DNA of 64,000 nucleotides from Calvatia gigantea. Lineage: Eukaryota; Basidiomycota; Agaricomycetes; Agaricales; Lycoperdaceae. Every line of letters begins with the position of its first letter. Position 1 is the first letter of the stretch. Location of the stretch: assembly GCA_025093985.1 (NCBI GenBank), contig JACAAK010000010.1, forward strand, positions 87,501 to 151,500, written 5' to 3'. The notes below the pieces were generated by a model, which was not told the DNA's origin, made no database searches, and worked only from the letters and a program-made list of their open reading frames with translations. Position numbers and translations under genes: made by a program. Shown in pieces: positions 1 through 11,003 of this stretch.

Positions 1-846
1 CGGTCAACTTCATATGATAGGAAAAAATTAGTACCCCCCGGAGCTGATGGTGACTGAACCTCCAAGTATTCTGTTCAAAAGTTTTCTTTGCTATCATGCA
101 GCACTCAACGTGACTATGGTTGGCAGCTCGTCAGGCGGCGTTTCGGTTTGGGTTCGGGTCTGACCGTTGACTTCCTCTGGGGGGTTCAAGAGGGCAGAGA
201 CCTTGCGCTTTTCACTAACGTGGATATCCGTCGACACTCTGAAACCGTCTATGTCCTTGTCGAGTCCTATGCTGGTCTCTGAAAGGCAGACTTCCTGGGT
301 GACATCCTTTAACGATGTTCTTGGTTTGCTTCCGGCGTTCGAGGACACAGCATGGGAGAGGTGGCAACGTCGACTCTGTGTGTTGGAGTGCTGGCAGTAA
401 CGACCGAGATTCTGCGCTTACTGCCCTTCGTTGCGCCAAGTGTTTCTTCTTCGGGGATGCCCGAGGTTAGGAAACAGGGTCCTTCAGTTTCTCCTGTGCC
501 GTTGTCAATGCTAATTGAATGGCTGCCAATTCTTTCAGAAGTCCCCTCTCCGTAATCAGCATTGAATTTCTCTGTAGACGATGTTACAGATTCCAGGTCA
601 GAATGAGGGACGGAAAGCTCTGCGCGGTGCATCCGGCTGTTCAAGTGTTTATGCGCACCGGCGGCGACCGCGTATGGTTTTTTCGAAACCCGGCTCAATC
701 TCGTAGTGTTTGTCGATCTGACCGGGAAGACCGAAGCCGACGTAGAAGTCCTTGAGAAGAGGGAACAGGATCATCGTCAGCAAGCTGATCGACTTCCTCT
801 TCACCCTCCTCATCAAACACTTCTAGCTCCTTCTCTTTATCCAAAT
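1..846 (-). other. Possible 3' exons of the cysteine-rich gene
   Basis: No confident gene. On the minus strand the stretch around 720-846 reads as a strongly acidic segment (runs of Glu and Asp) followed by an Arg/Ser-rich piece, and 309-698 holds a 129-codon hydrophilic open frame. These could be downstream exons of the cysteine-rich protein at 847-1392, giving an acidic tail like that of the antisense ORF at 61483-62578. The frames do not join without assuming introns, so this is inference. The left edge of the window may cut the gene. Confidence 0.25.
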
Positions 847-1392
847 CTAACTGAAACTTTGTGGTGACAAACGGTTGTTTTCGCCTCGAAGGTGCCAGAG
901 CCTTGCAAGTTGGTCATACTCGGCCGCGGTGATACCCAAGTCTTGCATAATGACCATTTTCTTAAAAAAGGTTGTACGTGGACAACAAGCGTGTCGCTCG
1001 ACACAGGACTCACAACGGAGCTGTTTGCGGTCGCAGATCCATCTGCTGGCGAGGCATTGTTGGCATGGCTGCACGGTATCCACCCCATGATAGTGGGAGA
1101 GATCAGCTATGAATAGACTTAAGAAAAGAATGGAGAAACCTACGTAGTGTTCGCTGCCCTTGGTGAGAGACCGTAGCCATGCCTCCGCACGTTCGCGGTA
1201 TGGGGAGGTCTTCCCACCGAAAGGGTGGCGATAGAGTTTGAAGAACTGAGGATACTTATCGCTAATTGGGAGGACCCGCTGAAATTTTGGCACTGGGAGT
1301 ATTCCTTTAACCAACGGTGGCAAGACTAGCCGCAAGCCGGGTTCGCCTTCTGTTAGGACGTTCAAACTTAAGCACTTCTGAAAGTCGGACAT
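847..1392 (-). CDS. Cysteine-rich zinc-cluster-like hypothetical protein
   Basis: An open frame of 181 codons. Its second half contains C-x2-C-x6-C followed by C-x2-C-x5-C-C, a spacing that suggests a small zinc-binding module of the kind seen in many uncharacterised Agaricomycete proteins. A likely 42-nt intron lies just before the module: the sequence starting GTAGGT and ending TTCATAG would remove a hydrophobic stretch that otherwise looks out of place. The coding part may continue leftwards into an acidic tail. The same cysteine spacing recurs in the ORF next to the retroelement at 61-62.6 kb, so this may be a relic of, or a domesticated relative of, that element's accessory gene. Function unknown; DNA binding is a guess from the cysteine pattern. 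Confidence 0.4.
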   Translation of the reverse strand: MSDFQKCLSLNVLTEGEPGLRLVLPPLVKGILPVPKFQRVLPISDKYPQFFKLYRHPFGGKTSPYRERAEAWLRSLTKGSEHYVGFSILFLSLFIADLSHYHGVDTVQPCQQCLASRWICDRKQLRCESCVERHACCPRTTFFKKMVIMQDLGITAAEYDQLARLWHLRGENNRLSPQSFS

Positions 1393-2289
1393 GGATCACT
1401 ACCTGCAATGTTTGGGTGGAACCCGAGGCATATGATGAAATGAATCCTGGTGGGAGATCGACCCAGCTGATATTGCGATCCGGGACATGATTGGGCAGAA
1501 AATGGGAACATGCAATGGTGAAGCAGAGAACCTGGTGGATCGATCAGTGAAATGATGTCAATTGGGATAGGGGCGAAGATATCGACCATAGTAGCTGGTT
1601 CCGAAGTTCCCTCAGTAGCGAAATCTACGATTTATGTGAAAGCGACGATAGAGTGGGGTTGAAAGACTTAACTTGAACTTTAAATGAGAACGAGCGTTCT
1701 GGCTGAAGCTGGTGTAGAGTTTCATGGGCCATTTTTGGTAAGCAGAACTGGCGACGGGATGACAACGCGAGGTTAGGTCCGATTCAGTATTGGTTTTTGT
1801 CTTGGTGCTGAGAATGCAGGAGGGTTTAGTTCGCGCCACTCGGTGCTGATTAGCGATCTCGCTCGCGCTATCACTCATCGAGTTGCCGGAGGTTGATGCT
1901 ATGGTGGAGGAATGACAAGCGGAGCGTACCTTCGAACAAGCGAGTCCAATGAACTTTTATGCCGAGGAAAACCGGCCAGGAGCGGCCTGGTTTCTACACG
2001 TTCCATGGTTCTACACAACCGCAGCACCATCCAAGTCCACGTTCCAATCTATGAGCTAGTCCCTCCGTTTCTTAGAACTGGGGTCGTGTCGGTTGAGCAG
2101 AAATCCAGAATCTACAACAAAGCTCGTGCACAGCATGCATCCGGCATTCCTAGACTCCATTAACCAAGGGGATGATTGGATAAGTATTCCCGTCTTGATG
2201 AGGGTCCCAACTAGGGGCTTCCGCCTCCCCCGCGGATTAGGTGAAATCTCCTAGAATCCGAATTTCCAACAATGCAATGGCTGTTCTTG
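1393..2289. other. No recognisable gene
   Basis: Short open frames on both strands, none with a recognisable domain. The segment may hold the 5' end of the cysteine-rich gene (minus strand) and the junction into the degenerate rRNA block. Nothing further can be supported. Confidence 0.3.
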
Positions 2290-3325
2290 AGCGGTGCAAA
2301 TTACCGCAGTTTGGGACGTTGACGTAACTAGGCGTTTTAAATGACGAATGAGACGGGAAGCCTAACGAGTCGATTGTGGAAGTGTGCTCGACTAAAATAT
2401 TAGGCAATAGCACTATAGTATGTTGCAGGCCAATCTATTGAATGCCGGGTGGCGGTCGTTAAGGGGATGTCGTCTGGGCTTGCCCTACTACGGGGTGCAT
2501 TTGGAGGCGCGGGATGGACTTAGTGGAAAATTAAGCTTAAGGCGGCATGCCCAACATGCATGGAACAACAATACGCGTCTGTGCTAATCTGTACTGATCA
2601 CGCGTAAATAATAGGGTAGTTGGGGGATAGTTAGGGAGAAAAGGAATGCTTGTGAAAGACGACTTGCAAAGCTTTGCAAGGATGTTTGTAATCCAAGACG
2701 GAAGGTTAGGGATCGAAAGATAGCATAACTAGTTGAAATAGCTATCATTAGGATCGGCGACCCAATTGATGTCAGGACATAGAGAAATCAATTTGGTTCG
2801 AGGTAAGTCGTGAGAAACTAAGGAATTACGAAGGACACCAGGGTCGAGCTGCAGGTTATTCTCAACGGGAACCCCAGTCCGACAGACAGGTTCAACTGAA
2901 GCTTAGTTTAGGGCGTCATCAGGAGTTTATTGGGGTGATTGTGATAAACTTCGTTACGACAGCTTACCTTGAACCGTGGCTTAGATCACGTCTTAGGGAC
3001 GTCGTCTAAGACGGAAGTTCCGGCAACAGTCTTGCACCCTTAGCGTTCTGGCCAACGGCCTACCCACACCAGCGGTTCTATCATGCGGCTGGTCTAGTAT
3101 CTTGCAATTGCGACTAGGGAGAGGATTGCAAATGCTATCAACGGATACCAGCATCTCCCGATATGCTCGCTGTAGTCCGGACTTTGTCCACCGCCCGTCT
3201 CACTTCTTATGCTATACCAGTCTCCGATTGGTTTGGGACACGCACGAGCCTCTCGAAGCTTCAAACTTGGTCCTTAAGCAGAAAAGGTACTAGGATCCGA
3301 GAGAACCTGCCGAGAAGATGAATTC
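2290..3325 (+). rRNA. Degenerate 18S rRNA fragment A (middle to 3' end)
   Basis: Follows the fungal 18S rRNA in order from roughly nucleotide 430 to its 3' end. Landmarks are the CAATAGC/TTGCAG region near 2405-2430, the CCAAGGATGTTT...GAAGGTTAGGGATCGAAA block near 2675-2720, GACGGAAGTT near 3012, CACCGCCCGTC near 3188 and a worn 3' end ending in GATGAATTC near 3320. Small deletions and substitutions occur every 10-20 bases, so it cannot encode a working rRNA as written. Either a rDNA pseudogene or badly corrected sequence. The match is from memory of conserved 18S blocks; the order and strand are consistent throughout. Confidence 0.75.
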
Positions 3326-3859
3326 TCAAGTCCACCGGTTCGGTCCCACGCCACGTACTCATTCATTTCTGTCCGCTTCGATCATGGTCAGAGCAGTCAA
3401 CTTCCGGGATGGTTGTCATTCGGGTGTGAGATTGTGGAAGGTGCACGCTTCTAAGCGATAACCTCCTCAGGGCTGTTATCTATCAAGTATGTTGCAAGTA
3501 TCAGTGGTCTTGGCCTGACCAATTATCCAATTACTGCAGGCCAAGCCATCAAAGAACGCCGACCAGGATGCAGATGACGTCTACGTCCAAAGGGTCCCAT
3601 GGTCCACCAGAAGACAGCAAGTACACAGCTAGTCCGAAACATACAGGCAAAAGTAGCCTCCGGGTGTTGTCAGAGAAATGCCGTAAGTTAATGCGAGTCG
3701 GGCATCGTCGGTTCGAAGGAAGAACTTGGTGTCTCCAAGCCGCTTATGGAAAGTGCCAAGATGTTTTTTTGCACAGGACCATTGGCTCAAACATCGATGC
3801 TGCCTAAACCAGTAACTAGCAGCAGGGCGATACCAAGTGGATATTCAGGCTTACTGGAA
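3326..3859 (+). other. ITS1-like start, then unassigned sequence
   Basis: Directly follows the 18S 3' end, so the first bases probably derive from ITS1. I cannot recognise 5.8S or 28S in the remainder, and the 79-codon open frame here (3568-3807) has no recognisable domain. Confidence 0.35.
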
Positions 3860-4385
3860 GCAAATTTGGGAAGTGATGATAGGTGCAAGCTGAAATTCAA
3901 GGATTGATTGACGACCAGGGGATTGGCTTAGATTGGATTGACCGAACTGCGATCGAATGACTAAGGAACATACAGACTGTAGGTGTGATGAGGCTTCTTA
4001 GCGGTGAGCTCCTGTCGGAGACTCCAACGGAACAGGCGTTACCTTCCTAGCTACGCTGGAGCTAGAGGGAATGTTGATCTGTCAAGCGGAGTGGGCATAC
4101 AGGGATCCCTTAGAGTTTAGCCGCATGAGTAACTGTGGAGTCTAGGTTTGCTGGCGGAAGTGGATTTGTAACCTGTCTGTGGGATAGAGCTGCAACAGCT
4201 CTCAACAGGAATACTTAACAGTGACGGATCTGCGCGTTCGCCATTACGCGTCATGGAGCCACCTCCGTGTACGTGAACGCTAGTGAAGCCCGGATTGCTT
4301 AGGAGCGGCAGGTCTATTGTGAGAAGCTATAAACTTGGCATTTGAGGAATAAAAGTCGAACAAGGTTTCCGTGGTGAACTGGAAG
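3860..4385 (+). rRNA. Degenerate 18S rRNA fragment B (3' third)
   Basis: A second copy of the 18S 3' part, from about nucleotide 1100. It includes a GCAAGCTGAAATTCAAGG block (normally GCAAGGCTGAAACTTAAAGG), AATGACTAAGG near 3957, and a well-preserved 3' terminus near 4332-4380 with AACTTGGCATTTGAGGAA, AAGTCGAACAAGGTTTCCGT and GGTGAACTGGAAGGTCAT. Same strand as fragments A and C. Small deletions throughout. It leads directly into ITS1-like sequence, so the unit order 18S-ITS1 is kept. Confidence 0.75.
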
Positions 4386-5068
4386 GTCATATTAATATCT
4401 TGAGGGTTTGCTGCTTTCGGGGCGTGCAGCCATCTTCATCTTCATGGCACTTGATTTTGGCCAGGCATTCAATAGTGGTATATACTTTCGGTGTAGATGC
4501 AGAGTGTAAAGCAGTCTAAGAAACTGTAAACTCTCCTTCGAGCACTTGTTATAACGACAAAGTTGTGAAGTGATCAGGGCCTATGTGCCTATAATAATCA
4601 TAACAACTTTCAACGGATCTTAGACCGAGTTATTGAAACGTCTGTCTCACAGACGACACTGACTTGGGATGGATATAAGCCTGGCAATTTAAGGGACTCT
4701 CGTCCCTTATGCCAAAATCAAGTCGGGTACTAGTGGTGCTCGCAGTGGGCAAGTGAGGGGTTACTTGCATACTAAGCCTGTGTGCAATTAGCAACTTGAG
4801 AATCCGCAAGCTGCTGACTGTTCATTGCGAGGTTGCCATGTAGGAGTTTTCTTTGAAGGTCACGATTCTGTTGGCTTGAACAGGGAGAAGTTGTCTGAAA
4901 TTTGTGGGACCGGGGAACAGGCGGCTCAGTTGATGGCTTCAGATTGTAGTACGATCATTTCATATTGAAAGCCTTCTTTGGCTTCTCTGGGTCTTCAACC
5001 ATTAATGACGAAATCCTAACCGAGAAATAACATGCTATGTTGCGACTATGGGATTATTTGGAAAGTAG
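4386..5068 (+). other. ITS1-like sequence, 5.8S start remnant, spacer
   Basis: After the 18S terminus comes an ITS1-like stretch. Near 4602-4620 CAACTTTCAACGGATCT matches the start of 5.8S rRNA with a three-base loss. The rest of 5.8S is not recognisable, and the sequence then looks like spacer until the next 18S start at 5069. A full 28S gene cannot fit in this interval, so one or more rDNA units have collapsed or been deleted. Confidence 0.5.
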
Positions 5069-6130
5069 TTACCTGGTTGATCGCATAGTCTATGCTTGTT
5101 CAAAGATTAGCATGCATGTCAAAATAAACAACTTTGTACTGGAAACTGCGAATGGCTCATTAACATTAGTTTATTTGATGATGATTCAACATGGATAACT
5201 GTGGTAATTCTAGAGCTAATACGCAAAGCCCCGACGTACGGAAGGGGTGATTTATTAGATAATAACCAAGCGGGTTGCCGCTCCCTTGGGATTCATAATA
5301 ACTTTTCGAATCGCAGGCCTTGTGCCGGCGATCTTCATTCAAATCTGCCTATCAACTTTCGATGGTAGGATAGAGGCCTACCTGGTTTCAACGGGTAACG
5401 GGGATAAGGGTTCGATGCCGGAGAGGGAGCCTGAGAAAGTACCACATCCAAGGAAGGCAGCAGGCGCGCAAAAAACAGCCCGAACGGGAGGTAGTGCAAT
5501 AAATAACAAGATGGGCTTTTTGGGTTTAATGGAACATCCAATTTAATCCTAAGAGGAACAGTGGATCTGGTGCCCACCGCGGAATTCCAGCCCAATAGCG
5601 ATATTAAAGTTGTTGGTTAAAAAGTGAGTTGAATTCAGACTGGCCGGGAGGTTCCTGGCCGTAAGGCTTGTAAGGCAGCTTTCTGGACCGGTCCCTTTAT
5701 TGGTTGCTCGGGGATCCGAATTTACTTGAGAAAATTCTGTTCGCAACGGTATGCCGAATACTTAGAGGCATACAATATACGACGTCGTCGTTTTTTGAAT
5801 ATAGTCGCCAAGGTTAATAGGGATATTGGGAATGGATTGGGTGCTTAAGTAAATTCCTGGATGACCAGCCGAAATGGAAAGCATTCCAAGGATTGTGTTA
5901 ATCGAAGCGAATTAAGGGACAAAAGTCATATACCGTGTAGTTTACAAACTATGCCTGCTAGGGACGGCAACCCAAATTTCTGCTTCCATCTTACTAGAAT
6001 AGGATCTTGGTTCGGGGATTGTTCAAGCGAAATTAACGATCACAATGGGACCCAGTTGGCCGCGCAATTGCCACACGGAAACTCACCGGTCCGACGAACA
6101 GGTTGCAATGGAGTTTCATGATTAGTGGTC
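5069..6130 (+). rRNA. Degenerate 18S rRNA fragment C (5' two-thirds)
   Basis: Begins TTACCTGGTTGAT, the conserved 18S 5' end, and runs in order through AACTGCGAATGGCTCATTA, TGTGGTAATTCTAGAGCTAA, the GATGGTAGGATAGAGGCCTA block near 5361, GGAAGGCAGCAGGCGCGCAA near 5452, GATATTAAAGTTGTTGG, and GGAAACTCACCGGTCC near 6077. It stops after about the first 1.2 kb of the gene. Deletions of one to several bases are frequent while the bases between are nearly perfect. This looks more like read-level deletion error or recent decay than ancient divergence. Open frames on both strands here are by-products of rRNA sequence. Confidence 0.85.
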
Positions 6131-7791
6131 ACTCTTCTTATTGCGTGAAGACTCACAGGAGGAGCAAGGCGACTTGGCGTTGCCCCTGTCTACGTCTGAG
6201 GAGTCGAAGAAGAGGACAGAGAGTTTGGATCTGATCGGAGGGGTCGACGTGAGGCGGGCGATGCGAGAGAAACGTGAATTAGAAGATGTAATGGTCATGG
6301 AGGGAATATGTTTGTAGGTCATTAGGGGTGGAGGGATGGTGGTGCGGTTAAGGATGTTGGAACCCAGATGGCATGTAGGTCGCAGAGGCTGGTCAACCAA
6401 TCCAGACATATTGGAGGGTGATCTGGCAGCGTCGGACTCTACTGGGTGCGCCATTACGTGGATCAAAGGGGCGACATTGAGAGGGATGGATAGTGGGTGA
6501 CCAGGGGGAAAGGGCGCTGGATTCAGTCAAGGGCCAGGCAGGTTACCTGGCACTGATAAGAGCTTTTAACGGACAGCTTTCTGCAAGAAATTGAATTTCG
6601 AAGTTAGCCAGGTTCGGAGATGCTAAGGAGAAAGGTTGGTACCTTTCCTCTTCCGCCACTACGGAACAGTTGTGGAGTCGCGTGAAGAGCAGCAACTCTA
6701 CGACGCTTAGATGCGCTCACACGAGAGATTGTCTCAGCACAACGGTCTTCTAGAGAATGTTAGTGTAAAAAACATGGATGCTTTCAATGAAAATACCTAG
6801 AACGAAGCACTTGCAGAAACTGGAGAAAAATAAACACACAAAATAGGTGGTGTGCTGGACTGCTGAATATAACGACAAACGCTCCTTCTCACGCCCCGAG
6901 GTTGTTTGGTCTCTATTTGGTTGGCTACTCATTGCAAATCGCAAGGGTCCCCAGCCATTCCTTTTTTGGATAGCTTCTGGGGATGCTTTGGAGCACACGA
7001 CTTCGTTTCATCTTTAGCGGAAATTGCCTTGTCAACACTTCTCTGATCACATGTATTGGCTAAGCGCTAAACACTCGTCCAGTCTTCAAAAGCTTTACCC
7101 CTCCCCACGCCTCGTAACCACTCGCTCGACCCTTCGGATTCTTGAGCTTATCTCTGATTTTCCACATTCATCTTAGTTGCGCAAATCGTATACTTACGCG
7201 GGTAGGTGGCACCCCCCCACGTCATTCACCTGAGACAGCAAGAGAAGCACATATACTTAGACATAGTCTACCGTGCCGACACAAATCACACCCTCGGCTG
7301 CGAGACGAATTCGTCCCAGATGCTGTTTTGGCTGATGTCGGATCTTGCGGCCAACTTTGGCCTATTATTCGTTTCTGTGTAAGGTGATGACTTGTGGTGA
7401 CCATATGCCGCTCGCTGGAAAACAATGCCTCGGCCCCACCAGAATGGGGCCTTTTGCATCACCCAACCCCCAGAAGGGAACATATTGCGAGCCACTGCTG
7501 ACAGCAACACCACCACTTTTGATACCCACGCACGGATCTGCGCTGAAACACACTATTTTTGATTTTCAAATTCGGCTTCCCATCACATGAACGAAATCTT
7601 TTCAGCTGACAGAAGAAGGCGTATGGCCTCCTGACAGGGGACAAGTGGCATAGTCTCACTCGTAAAGGGATGACCTAAAACATCACCATGGTCGGTGTCA
7701 AAACCAGTGTAACGGGAATTCTTTGAGGTACGTGATTATGACGAACACCTGCTGGATGCTAAGAGAAATGTCATATTGTAAAAGAAAACCC
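6131..7791. other. No recognisable gene
   Basis: A 114-codon open frame on the minus strand (6122-6466) and several shorter ones, none with a recognisable domain. A GGCCCC...GGGGCC hairpin lies near 7432-7452; in a eukaryote this is not evidence of a terminator. The right end is the 3' flank of P450-1. Confidence 0.3.
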
Positions 7792-10126
7792 TTATTGCCG
7801 CCTCACAAAGCGAATGGGCATATCGGCAACACCCAGCGTTATCACAAGCTCAGCCTCCAAAACCCTGTTTTTCCATTGCTCCTTTGTCTCCCCCGCCGAC
7901 AACAATGGCTCAACCTTCCATCCCCTTAAGAGCAAAGTCAAGAAGGCAATAGATTCAGATAACCCGAACATTCTACCAAGGCATGCCCTGGTTCCTGTAC
8001 TCAGGTTGATCAACACAGTCATTTAGATCTCAATAGAAATCCGGAACTCACCGACACTGAAAGCAGTAAACATATCCGACTCTGCTGGAATTCCGTACCA
8101 CCTTGAGGGCTTGAATTTCTCAGGCTCCTCGAAATAACGAGGGTTGTATTCTGGGATCACATTTCTGAGTCTGCGGCACTAGCGCGGATACGTTGTTTTT
8201 GGACTTACGGACGCCAATCATGTCTACAATAACCTACAGAAAGGGGTCAGGAACGAACAGAAGCTTTTGAAACACTCCTACCTGTGTTCCTTTAGTGACA
8301 GGAATAGTTTGTGTGCCCTCCTGGCCGTCCCTGTTTGGTATCTTCAGCACTGCATCCTCGCGGGCCTCTCGGATCATTATATGGCCAGAGGCTATAAAAC
8401 CAGGTAAGCCCTATATTCGATTAAAACAACAGTTTGAAAGGAACTCACGGAACATCCTTAAAGACTCGAAAAAGACAGCAAGGACCTTTTCTAATTTGCC
8501 AAAGTCTTCCCATTCCTGCCCAGAGTCAGTACGGTTGGTATCGGGATCCGACTTGGTAGCGCAAAGCAGAAATTTACACGCACTGGATCACGGCTTTTCC
8601 CAACGACTGACAATATGTGCTCATAAACCTCCTCTTGTATTTCAGGGTAAGTACGCCAGGAAGCCGAGTGTGGCTCCTAGTGTATGAGCCGTTGTTTCTG
8701 TTCAAGAGTTTAATCCACTTTCGGACCCGAGTAGAACAATATAGCATACCATGGCCTGCGAATAGGACGACGAACACATTTCCAACCAACTCCTCATCAC
8801 TTAACCGGTATTTACTCTCCTCATCCTCATTAGCTCGGACCAACCTCGTAAAGACATCGTCACGGTGACTGGTCCCATCCCTGACTTCCCTCCTTCCTTT
8901 CTTCAACTTGAGTTTGCATAAACTCTGTCAACTGGTCATTTGCCTTCCTTTGTTTCTCTTAACCTACAATCCAGTTTAGCGGACTCAAGCAAAACCCTTT
9001 TGTACATTCTTACCTTTTAATAGGTAACTTGTAAGCCCACTTCGGCGTTAGGATGGTGAGCGTTAACGAATCCGTGACGATGCGGAGTGCCTCTTGGAGA
9101 GTCATCTTGCCGTTTGCTGCAGTGGGTGGCTCGGACCAGCTGAATGGGAAACCAAAGGCACATTTCCCGATAATGAACAAGGCATACTGCTAAGAGCATT
9201 AACAGGCGTGCCGGGGAATAAAAGAGGGTAGGGAACATGCCTTGAAGGTCAACCGCTGGACTATAGGAACCTCAACCGTTTTTTTGTCTAACCATTCGTC
9301 ACTTGACATTATCTCCTTGAACGTGCTTATGCTTTCCTTCCAGACGTATTCGTACCTGTAGGGAAGATATTAGCCACAACCAACCACAATCGAGTCCGTC
9401 CCATTAAGCTAGGTAAACTCACAATTTATTACTGAACGCGGGACCCATGATTCGCCGATGCGTCCTCCAAGTCTCACCATCAGCCGCAACTAGATTCATT
9501 CCCCAATTCCTGATGCCAAAAATTTTTGTCAACATATTCGAAATCAGTGACGAGTAGGTAGACGTACAATAGCGCTCGACTGGCATACTCAGGCTTAACG
9601 TAATTCGTTTTGTGGCCTCCAACGATGACTTGTCCTCGCTACGTCAAGGTTGTTGGTGTAAAGCGTCGGAACGCCAGAGATAAGGGGAACAAGGGAAACT
9701 AACATCACTCCGGAACTGTCGAAAGACTAATAAATTGAGTTAGGTATAGTGCGAACCTGGCGTTAATTAGATGACATACAAGTGGCCCTGTAACTCCAAT
9801 TGTAAGCGTATTCCCATATTCCACCATGACGTTGGGAACAAAGCCCCAGGGATCCAGAGCGGATGGAAAAGAGGCCGAAAACCAGGTAGATAGCTCACTG
9901 TCTATGGAGGCGCTGAATGACTCTTGGCGTGCTTCTTACATCTGTTTTTACTCACCTTGAGGCCACGGAAAAAAGCAAGTATCCTGGACGTCGCGAAGAC
10001 GGCAAGTGAAGCCAACAACACTCGAGAAGTTGTTAGACCACCCATTATGTCGTCTCCACTCCGAAATTGCAGTAGGGTATCCTTCAACATGGGGATTTTC
10101 TCAGCTAAGGCGTCCATAACACTCAT
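7792..10126 (-). CDS. Cytochrome P450 (P450-1), with two apparent frameshifts
   Basis: Microsomal-type haem monooxygenase, about 540 codons in roughly ten exons. In order: N-terminal hydrophobic anchor (VLLASLAVFATSRILAFF, about residue 36 on); a proline-rich hinge with PGFRPLF; helix C WRTHRR; helix I AGHETT, restored when an intron splits the His-Glu junction; helix K ESLR near 8460; YNPRYFEEPEKFKPSRW; and the haem loop FSVGTRACLGR, split by an intron at 7989-8050. The intron after LTFK near 9235 appears to use a GC donor (AAG|GCATGT). Two single-base problems: an extra base near 9633 (Arg-Gln-Val expected) and a shift near 8650 just after helix I, before YPEIQEEVYEHI. Either a recent pseudogene or sequence error. 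CYP family and substrate cannot be given. Confidence 0.85.
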
Positions 10127-11003
10127 TCCGAACGCTTCTGGTATAGTTCCAGGTATCAGACGGCACGAATCCGGTTTTGGTTTTGGCTTAGTAGTGGGGG
10201 GAGGAAAAAATGCTGGGGGGTTATAAGGAGAGAAGTGAGGATGGAGGGAATGACGGTGCCCCTCGGCTAATCGCCTCTTTTTGTCGTTCCGTCAGCGCTG
10301 GGACTCGAGTCCGCAATGGTTCGACTAACCGCCCGAAGCTCGGGTATCAGCGACAGTACAATGCCTATTTTTGGGAGACAAACGTGTTTCAAACGAGCGT
10401 CTGAGAGGTTTTAGTATTTTTCCTCCTGGATGGGTTAAGATATTCAGGACCTTGACATGGCTACTCGCTCATAATTTTGCATGAAGAAGATGTGCTGTTT
10501 CGCATGAAGAGCTAGCCAACTTCAGTTGAGTGCTGGGAGCTGTCGGGTCCCACTACGGGCCTTGATTGCGTCATATTGATTTGACGGAGGCTGGTAGCTG
10601 GCGCAACAGGCTTACTTGGACGCTGCCATAACAACTTCTATCGCCAATGATTGAGAATCAAAACCTTTTCCAAACGGTTTGAAGCAGAATGTCGGCTTGG
10701 AACGAACCCTATTTGATTCAACTGCAACGCGGAGACTTGCTTCGTACGTTCGCAACTTGGTCACCTCTTGAATCTGGTTGAAAACCGCAAGGTGGGGAAT
10801 TAGAGCTAGAGACTGGACACAGGTCCAAAATAAAGGTGATTTGTTTCGCTGAAACAAGATATCCTAGAGAACTGAGTCCATAGTATACAATTGATGGGCA
10901 CGTCTGGGGTACAGAAAGAACTAACAGAAGAAAATCAACTCAAAGATACCACGGAACTGAACGAGCGAGAACGCAGTCAATCATGAGCCCCCCTTCCTTC
11001 GAG
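10127..11003 (-). other. Intergenic, P450-1 promoter region
   Basis: Lies between the stop of P450-2 and the start of P450-1, both minus strand. A TTATAA box (10221-10226) sits about 95 bases before the P450-1 ATG and is a candidate core promoter. The 81-codon open frame at 10612-10857 has no recognisable domain and is probably not a gene. Confidence 0.4.

Noticed and set aside
5286..5595. Open frames of 86 codons on both strands
   Set aside because: They lie inside degenerate 18S rRNA sequence.
7432..7455. GGCCCC...GGGGCC hairpin followed by T-rich sequence, like a bacterial terminator
   Set aside because: The window is fungal; rho-independent terminators do not apply, and no gene ends at the right place.
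10612..10857. 81-codon minus-strand frame between the P450s as a small gene
   Set aside because: No motif, no supporting context, and it lies in the promoter interval of P450-1.
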